From NCBI GenBank assembly GCA_026393775.1, contig JAPKZM010000150.1, positions 1-12,613 of the forward strand: a stretch of 12,613 bases of DNA, written 5' to 3'. The notes below the pieces were generated by a model that did not search any database, was not told the origin of the DNA, and saw only the letters and a program-made list of their open reading frames with translations. Source of the stretch: Candidatus Aminicenantota bacterium (GTDB lineage Bacteria > Acidobacteriota > Aminicenantia > UBA2199). The position numbers and the translations under genes are program-made. This document shows, piece after piece, positions 6,055 to 12,613 of the stretch (positions are counted from its first letter, which is position 1; the number at the start of each line of letters is the position of its first letter).

Positions 6055-6738
6055 ATGGCCATCATCATATTGGAAGCCGCAGAGCTTGAGAAGAGCTTCA
6101 TCCAGCCCGATCAACACAAGCTGGTCATCCTGCAAAACCTCGGCCTGCAAGTGGAGCAGGGGAGCTTGGTGGCCATCACCGGCGCTTCGGGTTCCGGCAA
6201 AAGCACCCTATTGCACTTACTGGGTTCGCTGGACCGTCCGGATCAAGGGATGGTGCGTTTCGCCGGCGAAAATATTGCCGCCTTCAACCGCAAGCGCCTG
6301 GCCGCCTACCGCAACCGCGACATCGGTTTTGTGTTCCAGTTCCATTACCTGATGCCCGAGCTCACCGTACTGGAGAACGTGGCCGCCCCCTCATTGATCC
6401 AGACATTCAAGCGGGAAAAGACCTTTGCCGCTGCCGAAGAACTGCTCCGCGAAGTCGGCCTGGGGGAAAAATTCGCGCTCATGCCCTACCAGCTGTCGGG
6501 CGGTGAAAAACAGCGTGCGGCCATTGCCCGCAGCCTGATCAATTCCCCGCGCCTGCTGCTGGCCGACGAACCCATCGGCAGCCTGGACTGGAAGACCGGG
6601 GAAACGGTTTTTCAACTGTTCAAGCAAATGATCCGCGAGCGCGGGCTCACCGCCGTCATCGCCACCCATAATTCCCAGTTGGCGGCTTTGACCGACAAGA
6701 GATATCTTTTGCATGGCGGAGGGCTGGAAGCTCTATGA
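6055..6738 (+). CDS. lolD: LolD-like ABC transporter ATP-binding protein
   Basis: The 227-residue ATPase would power either release of lipoproteins from the inner membrane (LolCDE) or a related MacB-type export process. Motifs are complete: Walker A GASGSGKST (43-51), Q-loop Gln95 in FQFHYLMPELTVLENV, signature LSGGEKQR (147-154), Walker B LLLADE (167-172) and His205 in the switch. The D-loop region reads DEPIGSLD where the family usually has DEPTGNLD. The FQFHYLMPELT stretch favours LolD over other members of its branch. GGAGG precedes the ATG. No LolC/LolE-type permease is encoded next to it in this window, so the partner must be elsewhere and the exact system is inferred. Confidence 0.87.
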   Translation: MAIIILEAAELEKSFIQPDQHKLVILQNLGLQVEQGSLVAITGASGSGKSTLLHLLGSLDRPDQGMVRFAGENIAAFNRKRLAAYRNRDIGFVFQFHYLMPELTVLENVAAPSLIQTFKREKTFAAAEELLREVGLGEKFALMPYQLSGGEKQRAAIARSLINSPRLLLADEPIGSLDWKTGETVFQLFKQMIRERGLTAVIATHNSQLAALTDKRYLLHGGGLEAL

Positions 6739-6831
6739 GTGTTAGTGTTAGTGGTAGTGTTAGCAACGAGCCATTAAAAACAGCAATTCAAGACTATTGC
6801 TGCTACTAACACTAACACTATCACTAACACT
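6738..6831. repeat. GTTAGT-hexamer inverted repeat (nested hairpin) between lolD and glgC
   Basis: The 26-nt left arm 6738-6763 consists of TGTTAG-type hexamers. It pairs with 6806-6831 at 24 of 26 positions, starting at the last base of the lolD stop codon. The 42-nt loop contains a second perfect hairpin, CAGCAAT (6781-6787) with ATTGCTG (6796-6802). The right arm includes the 21-nt sequence (6812-6832) also present at 125-145. Its position suggests a transcript end or insulator between lolD and the glgC promoter, or a dispersed REP-like repeat; there is no strong T-run after it. Confidence 0.85.
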
Positions 6832-6838
6832 TCTTTGC

Positions 6839-6867
6839 TTGACATTACACCCGCTGCTGTCTATCAT
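6839..6867 (+). promoter_or_regulatory. Near-consensus promoter of glgC
   Basis: TTGACA (6839-6844), a 17-bp spacer and TATCAT (6862-6867) match the sigma-70 consensus at 11 of 12 positions. The start would fall near 6874, leaving a leader of only about 11 nt in which the Shine-Dalgarno AGGAG (6874-6878) is almost at the 5' end. Confidence 0.7.
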
Positions 6868-6884
6868 GAAAATAGGAGACGCGC

Positions 6885-8156
6885 ATGAAAGACGTGCTGG
6901 CGGTTATTCTTGGCGGCGGCCGGGGGGCGCGGCTTTATCCATTGACCAAATATCGCGCCAAGCCGGCTGTCCCTATCGGCGGCAAGTTCCGTTTGATCGA
7001 TATCCCGATTTCCAATTGCTTGCACTCGAACATCAGGAAGATCATGGTCTTGACCCAGTTCAATACCGCTTCCCTGCACCGCCATATCGCCCAATCCTAC
7101 CGCTTCGACGGCTTCACGGACGGTTTTTTGCAGATCCTCGCCGCCCAGCAGACTATCGAGGATTCGAACTGGTACCAGGGAACGGCGGACGCCGTGCGCA
7201 AAAACATCCACTACATCAAGAATCAGAAGGCCGGCACCGTGGTGATCCTTTCCGGCGACCAATTGTACCGGATCAACCTGCGCGAATTCTTGAATTACCA
7301 CCGGGAGAAAAAAGCCGACATCACCCTGGCCGTCAAGCCGGTCCAGCGCCAGCAGGCCGGTGAATTCGGCATCCTGCAGATCGATGGCCAGCGGCGGATC
7401 ATCCGTTTTGTGGAAAAGCCGGAAACCGAGGCTTTGCTGGACGAGCTCTTCACTCCAGATGAATACCTTGGACTGAAGGAAAAAGGATTGAATTATATCG
7501 CTTCCATGGGCATCTATATTTTCAAAAAGGACGTGCTGATCGACCTGCTGGAACACAATAGCAAGGAAGATTTCGGACGCGAGGTCATCCCGGATTCCAT
7601 CGCCGATCACCAGGTCTTCGCCTACGTGTTCAGCGATTACTGGGAGGACATCGGTACCATCAAGGCGTTCTTCAACGCCAACCTGGATTTTGCCAACCCC
7701 ATTCCCCATTTCGATTTTTACAATGAAGCGGCCCCGATCTATACCCGCAAGCGTTTTCTGCCCGGCTCCAAGATCGAGAACTGCGACGTCCATTACTCGC
7801 TGATCTCCGAAGGTTCGATCATCGAGGGCAGCAAGCTGACCAACACCGTCATCGGCATCCGCTCGAGCATCCGCGCCAATTCCTACCTGGAGCGGGTGGT
7901 CATGATGGGGGCCGATTACTATGAAAGCCTGGAGGACAAAGCCGAGGACGCGAAGCGCGGACGCTGCCCGGTCGGGATCGGGCGGAACTGTGTCATCCGT
8001 AACGCCATTCTGGACAAGAACGTCCGCATCGGCGAAGGAGTGCGCATTATCAATGAGAAAGGCCTGGTAAGTTTTAGCCACGAACGCTATAACATCGTGG
8101 ACGGCATCGTCGTCATTCCCAAGGACGTGGAAATCCCCAATGGTTTTGTCATTTGA
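6885..8156 (+). CDS. glgC: Glucose-1-phosphate adenylyltransferase (ADP-glucose pyrophosphorylase)
   Basis: The enzyme makes ADP-glucose and pyrophosphate from ATP and glucose 1-phosphate, the committed step of bacterial glycogen synthesis. The 423-residue protein has an N-terminal nucleotidyltransferase domain with GGGRGARLYPLT (10-21), KPAVPIGGKFRLIDIP (26-41), WYQGTADAVR (96-105), the metal-binding Asp125 in SGDQ, Lys178 in FVEKP, DFGREVIP (229-236) and DYWEDIGTI (251-259). A C-terminal left-handed beta-helix part has repeated I/V-G-containing hexads. The KPAVPIGG.FRLID.P stretch is closer to cyanobacterial and plant enzymes than to the E. coli form, but allosteric effectors cannot be stated. 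AGGAG sits six bases before the ATG and a good promoter lies just upstream. No other glycogen genes are in the window. Confidence 0.95.
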   Translation: MKDVLAVILGGGRGARLYPLTKYRAKPAVPIGGKFRLIDIPISNCLHSNIRKIMVLTQFNTASLHRHIAQSYRFDGFTDGFLQILAAQQTIEDSNWYQGTADAVRKNIHYIKNQKAGTVVILSGDQLYRINLREFLNYHREKKADITLAVKPVQRQQAGEFGILQIDGQRRIIRFVEKPETEALLDELFTPDEYLGLKEKGLNYIASMGIYIFKKDVLIDLLEHNSKEDFGREVIPDSIADHQVFAYVFSDYWEDIGTIKAFFNANLDFANPIPHFDFYNEAAPIYTRKRFLPGSKIENCDVHYSLISEGSIIEGSKLTNTVIGIRSSIRANSYLERVVMMGADYYESLEDKAEDAKRGRCPVGIGRNCVIRNAILDKNVRIGEGVRIINEKGLVSFSHERYNIVDGIVVIPKDVEIPNGFVI

Positions 8157-8222
8157 TTTCCGAAGCCTGCCGGCACGGTTGCGCCTGAGCCCATCGGCGT
8201 GCCTGATCGATATGGAGGCCTG

Positions 8223-10403
8223 ATGAAGATACTCATTCTGCTATTTTGCCTTTTTTCTCTCTCCTTGCATGACGGGGCAGCTGAAAAACTGACCTTCGAA
8301 GGGATTTATCTCAATCGCGGTGAAGCGCTGCTGCGCCCTTTGCCCGACATTCCCGACTGGCTCGATGACCTCCGTTTCGTCGAGAACCGCGCCGGAAAAT
8401 TACTGGCTGTCGATGCCGGCAGCGGGCGGACTCAGGTCTTGCTGGATCCACAGGCGCTTAAAACCGTGACGACGCTGAAACTGAATTTCATCCTTCCGGA
8501 CGATCACAACGCCGATTATTCCCGGCTGGCCTTTCTTTACGAAGACGACATTTATGTCTACGGGAAAAAATCGGCGACGGTCACCCGCATCACGGCCACT
8601 GCCGCCGCGGAAAAAAATCCCGTCTTTTCCCCGGACGGCCGCTTCCTGGCTTACACGGCGGGCGGAAACCTGTTCGTCTGCGCCTCGAGTGGGGGTGCTC
8701 CCGTCCAGGTGACTTTTGACGGCAGCGAAGAGATACTGAACGGTTACGCATCCTGGGTCTATTACGAAGAGATCCTGGGCCGGGCCAGCCGCTACCGGGC
8801 CTTTGACTGGAGCCCCGACAGCGGCAAGATCGCATTCCTGCGCTTCGACCAGAGCCGGGTGCCGCAGTTCCCCCTGTTTGACGCCGCCGGTCCCTACGGG
8901 CGCTTGGAGATGCAGCGCTACCCCAAGGCCGGCTTTCCAAACCCGACCGTTACCGTCGGCGTTTACGACCTGACCTCCCGCAGCATCGACTGGATCGGGT
9001 TCGCCGATAGCGGCGAACATTACCTGACCGTTCTGGATTGGAACCGCGACAGCCAGAGATTGTACTTGCAATGGATGAACCGCGGCCAGGATGATTGGAA
9101 ACTATTCACCTATTCGCTGCGCAGCAAGAAAATTAACCTGGTCCGCCGCGAGCAGCGGAGAACCTGGGTCAATGCGCTTGCCAAAGATGATTTTTTCACC
9201 CTGGCCGACGGCAGCCTGCTGCTGCTCACGGACAAGAGCGGCTGGAACCACCTCTGCCTTTTGCAGGCGAACGGCCTGGAAAGGATGATCACCAGCGGTC
9301 CATGGTCGGTGAGGGGGATCGAATTCGTGGATGAAAAAAAAGGGCTGGTCTTCTTCAGCGCCGACAAGGAGGATTCCACCCAAACCGACCTCTATCAACT
9401 ATCCATCAAAGGCGGCGTTCCGCGGCGCTTAACCAGCCCGAACGGTTCCCATGCCGTAACCTTTTCCAAGCAGGGCTCCTTCTATCTCGACCGTTTTTCG
9501 TCATTGCAGCAGCCGCCCTGGTTGCGCCTCTGCGGCCGCGACGGCCGCTCCCTGCGTTTGCTCGGCGAAAGCGCTTCTCCCGGCCTGAGCCGAATCGCCC
9601 TGGGCAAAGCGGAGCTCTTCAAGATCCCGACCGGCGACGGCCTGCAGTTGCCTGCCGGCTGGATCCTGCCCCCCGACTTCGACGCGAAAAACAGGTACCC
9701 GGTAATCCTTTCCATCTATGGCGGCCCTGAATCCCGCTCGGTCAGCGACGTTTTTCCCCGCCGCCTGGATGATTTTTTCCTGGCCCAGCAGGGGATCATC
9801 ATGCTGAAGGTCGACCACCGCGGTTCGGGGCATTTCGGCAGGCAGTGGGTGGATGCCATGCACCGCTGCCTGGGGAAGTGGGAGCTCGCTGACTACGGCA
9901 GCGCGGTCGCTTATCTGCGTACCCTGCCTTTCATCGACGCTAAACGGATCGGCATCACCGGCGGCAGTTATGGCGGCTACGTCGCGGCCCTGGCTATGGC
10001 CGCGGCCCCAGATCTCTTTTCTTGCGGCATCGCCGAGTTCGGGGTGATGGATTGGTCGCTCTACGACTCGGTCTACACCGAGCGCTACATGGACCTCCCG
10101 GCGGAAAACCCCGATGGCTATCGGCAGGCTTCGGTATTGTCCTATCTTCAGACGTACCGGGGCAACCTGCTGCTGACGCACGGCAGCATGGATGACAATG
10201 TCCACATGCAGAACACCTTGCAGCTGCTCAACGGCCTGCTGGACCTGGGAAAACCGGTTGAGCTCATGATCTACCCCGGCGAACACCACGGCGTGCGCGG
10301 CAAGAAAGCGATCGACGAGGCCAGGCTGAACCTTGAGTTCTGGCAAAGGAAGTTCTTTGCTTCCGAGCAGGTCGGACCGGTCCAGCAAGAAAAGCAAGAA
10401 TGA
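8223..10403 (+). CDS. Secreted dipeptidyl peptidase IV (serine peptidase family S9B)
   Basis: The enzyme removes N-terminal dipeptides, typically X-Pro or X-Ala, from peptides outside the cytoplasm. The 726-residue protein starts with a signal peptide (MKILILLFCLFSLSLHDGAA, cleavage likely after residue 20). A beta-propeller domain (about 80-450) carries WVYYEEI with Glu182-Glu183, matching the pair that binds the substrate amino terminus in known DPP-IV enzymes, and YPKAGFPNPT. The alpha/beta-hydrolase domain (about 490-715) has Ser582 in GGSYGGY, Asp657 in MDDNVH and His689 in EHHGV, a complete triad. The start at 8223 follows GGAGG by four bases; an upstream in-frame GTG at 8199 would place eight codons before the signal peptide and is rejected. 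The methyltransferase start overlaps its stop as ATGA. It follows glgC by 66 bp with no obvious promoter. Confidence 0.94.
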   Translation: MKILILLFCLFSLSLHDGAAEKLTFEGIYLNRGEALLRPLPDIPDWLDDLRFVENRAGKLLAVDAGSGRTQVLLDPQALKTVTTLKLNFILPDDHNADYSRLAFLYEDDIYVYGKKSATVTRITATAAAEKNPVFSPDGRFLAYTAGGNLFVCASSGGAPVQVTFDGSEEILNGYASWVYYEEILGRASRYRAFDWSPDSGKIAFLRFDQSRVPQFPLFDAAGPYGRLEMQRYPKAGFPNPTVTVGVYDLTSRSIDWIGFADSGEHYLTVLDWNRDSQRLYLQWMNRGQDDWKLFTYSLRSKKINLVRREQRRTWVNALAKDDFFTLADGSLLLLTDKSGWNHLCLLQANGLERMITSGPWSVRGIEFVDEKKGLVFFSADKEDSTQTDLYQLSIKGGVPRRLTSPNGSHAVTFSKQGSFYLDRFSSLQQPPWLRLCGRDGRSLRLLGESASPGLSRIALGKAELFKIPTGDGLQLPAGWILPPDFDAKNRYPVILSIYGGPESRSVSDVFPRRLDDFFLAQQGIIMLKVDHRGSGHFGRQWVDAMHRCLGKWELADYGSAVAYLRTLPFIDAKRIGITGGSYGGYVAALAMAAAPDLFSCGIAEFGVMDWSLYDSVYTERYMDLPAENPDGYRQASVLSYLQTYRGNLLLTHGSMDDNVHMQNTLQLLNGLLDLGKPVELMIYPGEHHGVRGKKAIDEARLNLEFWQRKFFASEQVGPVQQEKQE

Positions 10404-11290
10404 AGCTTGCCGCCATTGAGCGCTGCCCGCTCTGCCAATGCCGGGATATTGCGCTTTTTAAAAAAGGCACGGTCGTTCCGGAAAAGATCTGCGCCGCTGA
10501 TTTCAAGATCACCGACAGCCATTACGGCACGCGCTGGACTTTTTTCTCCTGTCCCGATTGTGGTTTCGTCTTCGCCAATCCGGCCCCGGCCCAGGATGAG
10601 ATCGCGCATTTTTATGCCGCGCTGGCGGACGAGGAATACAGCCAGGAAGGCGAGGGACGCGGCCGGAATTTTTCCACCATTCTGAGAAGGCTGAGGCCCT
10701 ATGCGCCGGCCGGTTCTGCGCTGCTGGACGTCGGGTCGGCCAGCGGTATTTTCCTGAACCTGGCCAGGAATGTCGGCTACCGGGTTGCCGGCATAGAGCC
10801 ATCGGCTGCCCTGGTTGCCGACGCGAAAAGGCTTTACGGCCTGGAGCTGTTTTGCGGCACCGTGGAGCAATTCATTGCTAATGAAAAATTTTCGGTCATC
10901 ACCCTGCTCGATGTGCTCGAACATGTGACCGATCCCGGCGCTTTTTTAGCGGCCTTGAACGGCTTCCTGTCTCCGGGCGGCATGCTGGTCATCGTCACTC
11001 CCGATATCGGAAGCCTGGCGGCCAGGATCATGGGCGGCCGCTGGTGGCATTATCGCGTCGCCCATCTGAATTTTTTCAACCGCCGCTCCCTGGATCGGCT
11101 CTTGCAAGACCACGGCTTTGAAATCGCGTTGCGCAAACGCTTTGCCTGGAATTTTTCCGCCTATTATTTGCTGACCCGCGTATTCCCTTTTTTAAAGGGC
11201 AAGGCTTTACAAAGACCGCTGAAAAAGCTACACTGCAGGCTGCAATTGGCCGATTCCTGGGAAATCTATGCCAGAAAAAAAGAAAGGTAG
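10400..11290 (+). CDS. Zinc-ribbon SAM-dependent methyltransferase (class I, Methyltransf_23-like)
   Basis: The 296-residue protein has an N-terminal zinc-ribbon-like module, with Cys9 and Cys12 in CPLC and Cys51 and Cys54 in CPDC, followed by a Rossmann methyltransferase domain. The SAM-binding glycine loop reads LLDVGSASG (108-116), the acidic residue after strand 2 is Glu133, and the post-strand-4 motif is DVLEHV (171-176). AHLNFFNRRSL (221-231) is typical of this group. Relatives often sit in polysaccharide, lipid or sugar-modification clusters, but the substrate is unknown. It overlaps the DPP-IV stop by ATGA and has no strong ribosome binding site, so translation is probably coupled. 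Its 3' end overlaps the next gene by 23 bp. A role with the neighbouring UbiA-family enzyme is inference only. Confidence 0.85.
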   Translation: MKLAAIERCPLCQCRDIALFKKGTVVPEKICAADFKITDSHYGTRWTFFSCPDCGFVFANPAPAQDEIAHFYAALADEEYSQEGEGRGRNFSTILRRLRPYAPAGSALLDVGSASGIFLNLARNVGYRVAGIEPSAALVADAKRLYGLELFCGTVEQFIANEKFSVITLLDVLEHVTDPGAFLAALNGFLSPGGMLVIVTPDIGSLAARIMGGRWWHYRVAHLNFFNRRSLDRLLQDHGFEIALRKRFAWNFSAYYLLTRVFPFLKGKALQRPLKKLHCRLQLADSWEIYARKKER

Positions 11291-12179
11291 CCTGTATATC
11301 GCGTCGCTGCGCCTTGAACGCTGGCCGCGCAGCCTGGCTATCCTGATCGGCTTCGCGGCCGTTTTCCTGGTCAATCCGGCCGGGATAGGCTCCCTGCTGA
11401 CAACGTCCGCGTTCTTGAAGGTCAGCCTGGCGTTTGTTTTGACCTGGATGGTTTCCACGGCCAATTATATCATCAATGAGATCACCGACGCTCCGTTCGA
11501 CGCTTTCCACCCCGGTAAGAAACATCGACCCCTGGTCCGGAACGAGATCAGCGTCAAGGTGCTGCTCGTTGGTTGGCTGGCGCTGGTGGCTGCCTCGCTG
11601 CTCATGGCCCACTTTTTTTATTCCCGGGCCTTCATTCTAAGCCTGGGCGCCCTGCTGCTGGCCGGGCTTTTATACAATGTCCCACCCATTCGCATGAAGG
11701 ACGTTCCCTATCTTGATTCCACGCTGGAATCGGCCAACAATCCGATCCGCTTCCTGATCGGCTGGTACGTGCTGGCCGGGCCATTTCCTCCCCTGAGCCT
11801 GCTGCTGGCCTGGTGGGCGTTCGGTAATTTCCTGATGGTCGGCAAGAGGGTGGCAGAAAAGAAATTCCTAACCGCCGAGGAATCCTCGGCCTACCGTCTG
11901 TCCCTGAACCGCTACAGCGTCCGCGGGCTGGTGGCGTTCATGATCTTCAACGGCCTACTGTTCCTGGCCATGTTCATCCTGTTCGCCATCCGTTTGAGCC
12001 TGAAAACTTTCTTGTATGCATTGCCGTTTATCATATTCTACCTGATTTTTTTCATGATCAAATCGATCCAGGACCGCGACGCGGCCGAGGAACCGGAGAA
12101 ATTGCTGAAGAATCCCTTTTTCGCCGTCTATACCGTTTTTTTGCTGGTTGTCTTTATCATTGCCTTCTGGCTGAGGTGA
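11268..12179 (+). CDS. UbiA-family membrane prenyltransferase, resembling decaprenyl-phosphate phosphoribosyltransferase
   Basis: The 303-residue protein is an integral membrane enzyme with about eight or nine hydrophobic segments. The first aspartate-rich motif reads NEITDAPFDAFHPGKKHRPL (70-89), corresponding to the NDxxDxxxD motif of UbiA enzymes with Glu replacing the first Asp. The HPxKxxRPL extension recalls polyprenyl-phosphate phosphoribosyltransferases. The second motif region is YNVPPIRMKDVPYLDS (136-151), followed by the conserved NNPIRFLIGWY. It would move a prenyl or polyprenyl-phosphate linked group at the cytoplasmic membrane; the acceptor is unknown. The ATG at 11268 lies inside the end of the methyltransferase gene, which implies coupled translation, and no better start precedes the first membrane segment. 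A quinone or other lipid role remains possible. Confidence 0.82.
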   Translation: MPEKKKGSLYIASLRLERWPRSLAILIGFAAVFLVNPAGIGSLLTTSAFLKVSLAFVLTWMVSTANYIINEITDAPFDAFHPGKKHRPLVRNEISVKVLLVGWLALVAASLLMAHFFYSRAFILSLGALLLAGLLYNVPPIRMKDVPYLDSTLESANNPIRFLIGWYVLAGPFPPLSLLLAWWAFGNFLMVGKRVAEKKFLTAEESSAYRLSLNRYSVRGLVAFMIFNGLLFLAMFILFAIRLSLKTFLYALPFIIFYLIFFMIKSIQDRDAAEEPEKLLKNPFFAVYTVFLLVVFIIAFWLR

Positions 12180-12183
12180 CCCT

Positions 12184-12613
12184 ATGGGAATGGAGACTGT
12201 TTTAAAAATTCTCCTGGCGGCCGCGCTGGGGGGGATCATCGGTTTGGAAAGGGAGTTGTCGCACAAGGAAGCCGGCCTGCGTACCAATATTCTGATCGCC
12301 ATTGGCAGCACGCTGCTCACCATCCTGTCATTTAAGATTGCGGCCATGGGGCAGGGGGGCGATCCGGCCCGCTTGACGGCTCAGATCGTCTCCGGTATCG
12401 GTTTCCTGGGAGCCGGCGCCATCATCCAGGCCCGTTTTGCCGTCCACGGTCTGACCACCGCCGCGACCATCTGGACCGTGGCCGCCATCGGCATCGCCGT
12501 AGGCAGCGGCTTTTATCTCACCGCCTTTTCGGTCGCGATATTCGTGGTCATCATCCTGACCGTATTTAAGTACCTCATCGCCTACCTGGAAAGGCAGAAG
12601 CAGGTGTGCGTTT
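12184..12613 (+). CDS. MgtC/SapB family membrane protein (3' end outside the window)
   Basis: The first 143 residues are visible and the gene runs off the window. It begins with METVLKILLAAALGGIIGLERE, carrying the GxxIGxERE motif. It continues with EAGLRTNILIAIGS, then ARLTAQIVSGIGFLGAGAII and HGLTTAATIW, all hallmarks of the MgtC/SapB family, with four hydrophobic segments and a basic start of a probable soluble C-terminal domain. The family is linked to magnesium homeostasis and virulence in some bacteria, but its biochemical role is not settled. GAGGTG, which includes the UbiA stop codon, lies about five bases before the ATG at 12184; a second in-frame ATG at 12190 is possible. It is four bases after the UbiA-family gene and probably in its operon. 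Confidence 0.88.
   Translation, partial: MGMETVLKILLAAALGGIIGLERELSHKEAGLRTNILIAIGSTLLTILSFKIAAMGQGGDPARLTAQIVSGIGFLGAGAIIQARFAVHGLTTAATIWTVAAIGIAVGSGFYLTAFSVAIFVVIILTVFKYLIAYLERQKQVCV

Noticed and set aside
6864..8081. Long minus-strand open frame opposite glgC (405 codons)
   Set aside because: It is the antisense shadow of a clear glgC gene; the translation lacks recognisable motifs and is rich in Asp, Val and Gly as codon-mirror frames are.
8172..8203. GGCACG/CGTGCC inverted repeat between glgC and DPP-IV as a terminator
   Set aside because: Six base pairs around a 20-nt loop with no T-run; too weak to support a call.
8199..8222. GTG start for dipeptidyl peptidase IV
   Set aside because: Its first codons include the GGAGG motif that serves the ATG at 8223, and the signal peptide begins properly at 8223.
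1..12613. CRISPR array, prophage or toxin-antitoxin genes
   Set aside because: No regularly spaced direct repeats, no phage or integrase genes and no paired small ORFs of that type were found; the window is mainly housekeeping and envelope genes.

Overview
The window looks like a chromosomal segment of a Gram-negative anaerobe. A LolD-type ATPase and lipoprotein-type signal peptides imply an outer membrane, and butyrate kinase plus phosphate butyryltransferase imply fermentation. Coding DNA is moderately GC-rich and the few non-coding gaps are clearly AT-richer. The mix of Buk/Ptb, a secreted dipeptidyl peptidase IV, LolD and a plant/cyanobacterium-like GlgC would suit an Acidobacteriota/Aminicenantes-type lineage, but that is an impression from protein style, not a demonstrated placement.

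Left half, minus strand (about 156-5280): a lipoprotein-type amino-acid solute-binding protein has its own well-formed promoter. It is followed by a 260-bp gap holding a striking cloverleaf-forming palindromic element. Then come an ABC-F ATPase, butyrate kinase and phosphate butyryltransferase. buk and ptb overlap by an ATGA, in the order buk-ptb, and would convert butyryl-CoA to butyrate with ATP gain.

Centre and right, plus strand (about 5388-12613): a tRNA-Leu(UAG) with its own promoter runs directly into a secreted NlpC/P60 cell-wall hydrolase and a LolD-like ATPase. A second palindromic, hexamer-repeat element separates lolD from glgC, which has a near-consensus promoter. Downstream lie a secreted dipeptidyl peptidase IV, a zinc-ribbon SAM methyltransferase (ATGA overlap), a UbiA-family membrane transferase (23-nt overlap) and a MgtC/SapB-family membrane protein cut by the window end. 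The overlaps suggest that at least DPP-IV to MgtC is one transcription unit.

The protein genes are ordinary family members. The least explained content is in the gaps: the three-armed palindrome at about 4198-4390, the GTTAGT-repeat hairpin at 6738-6831, and an exact 21-nt repeat shared by that hairpin and the sequence just after the ptb stop codon.
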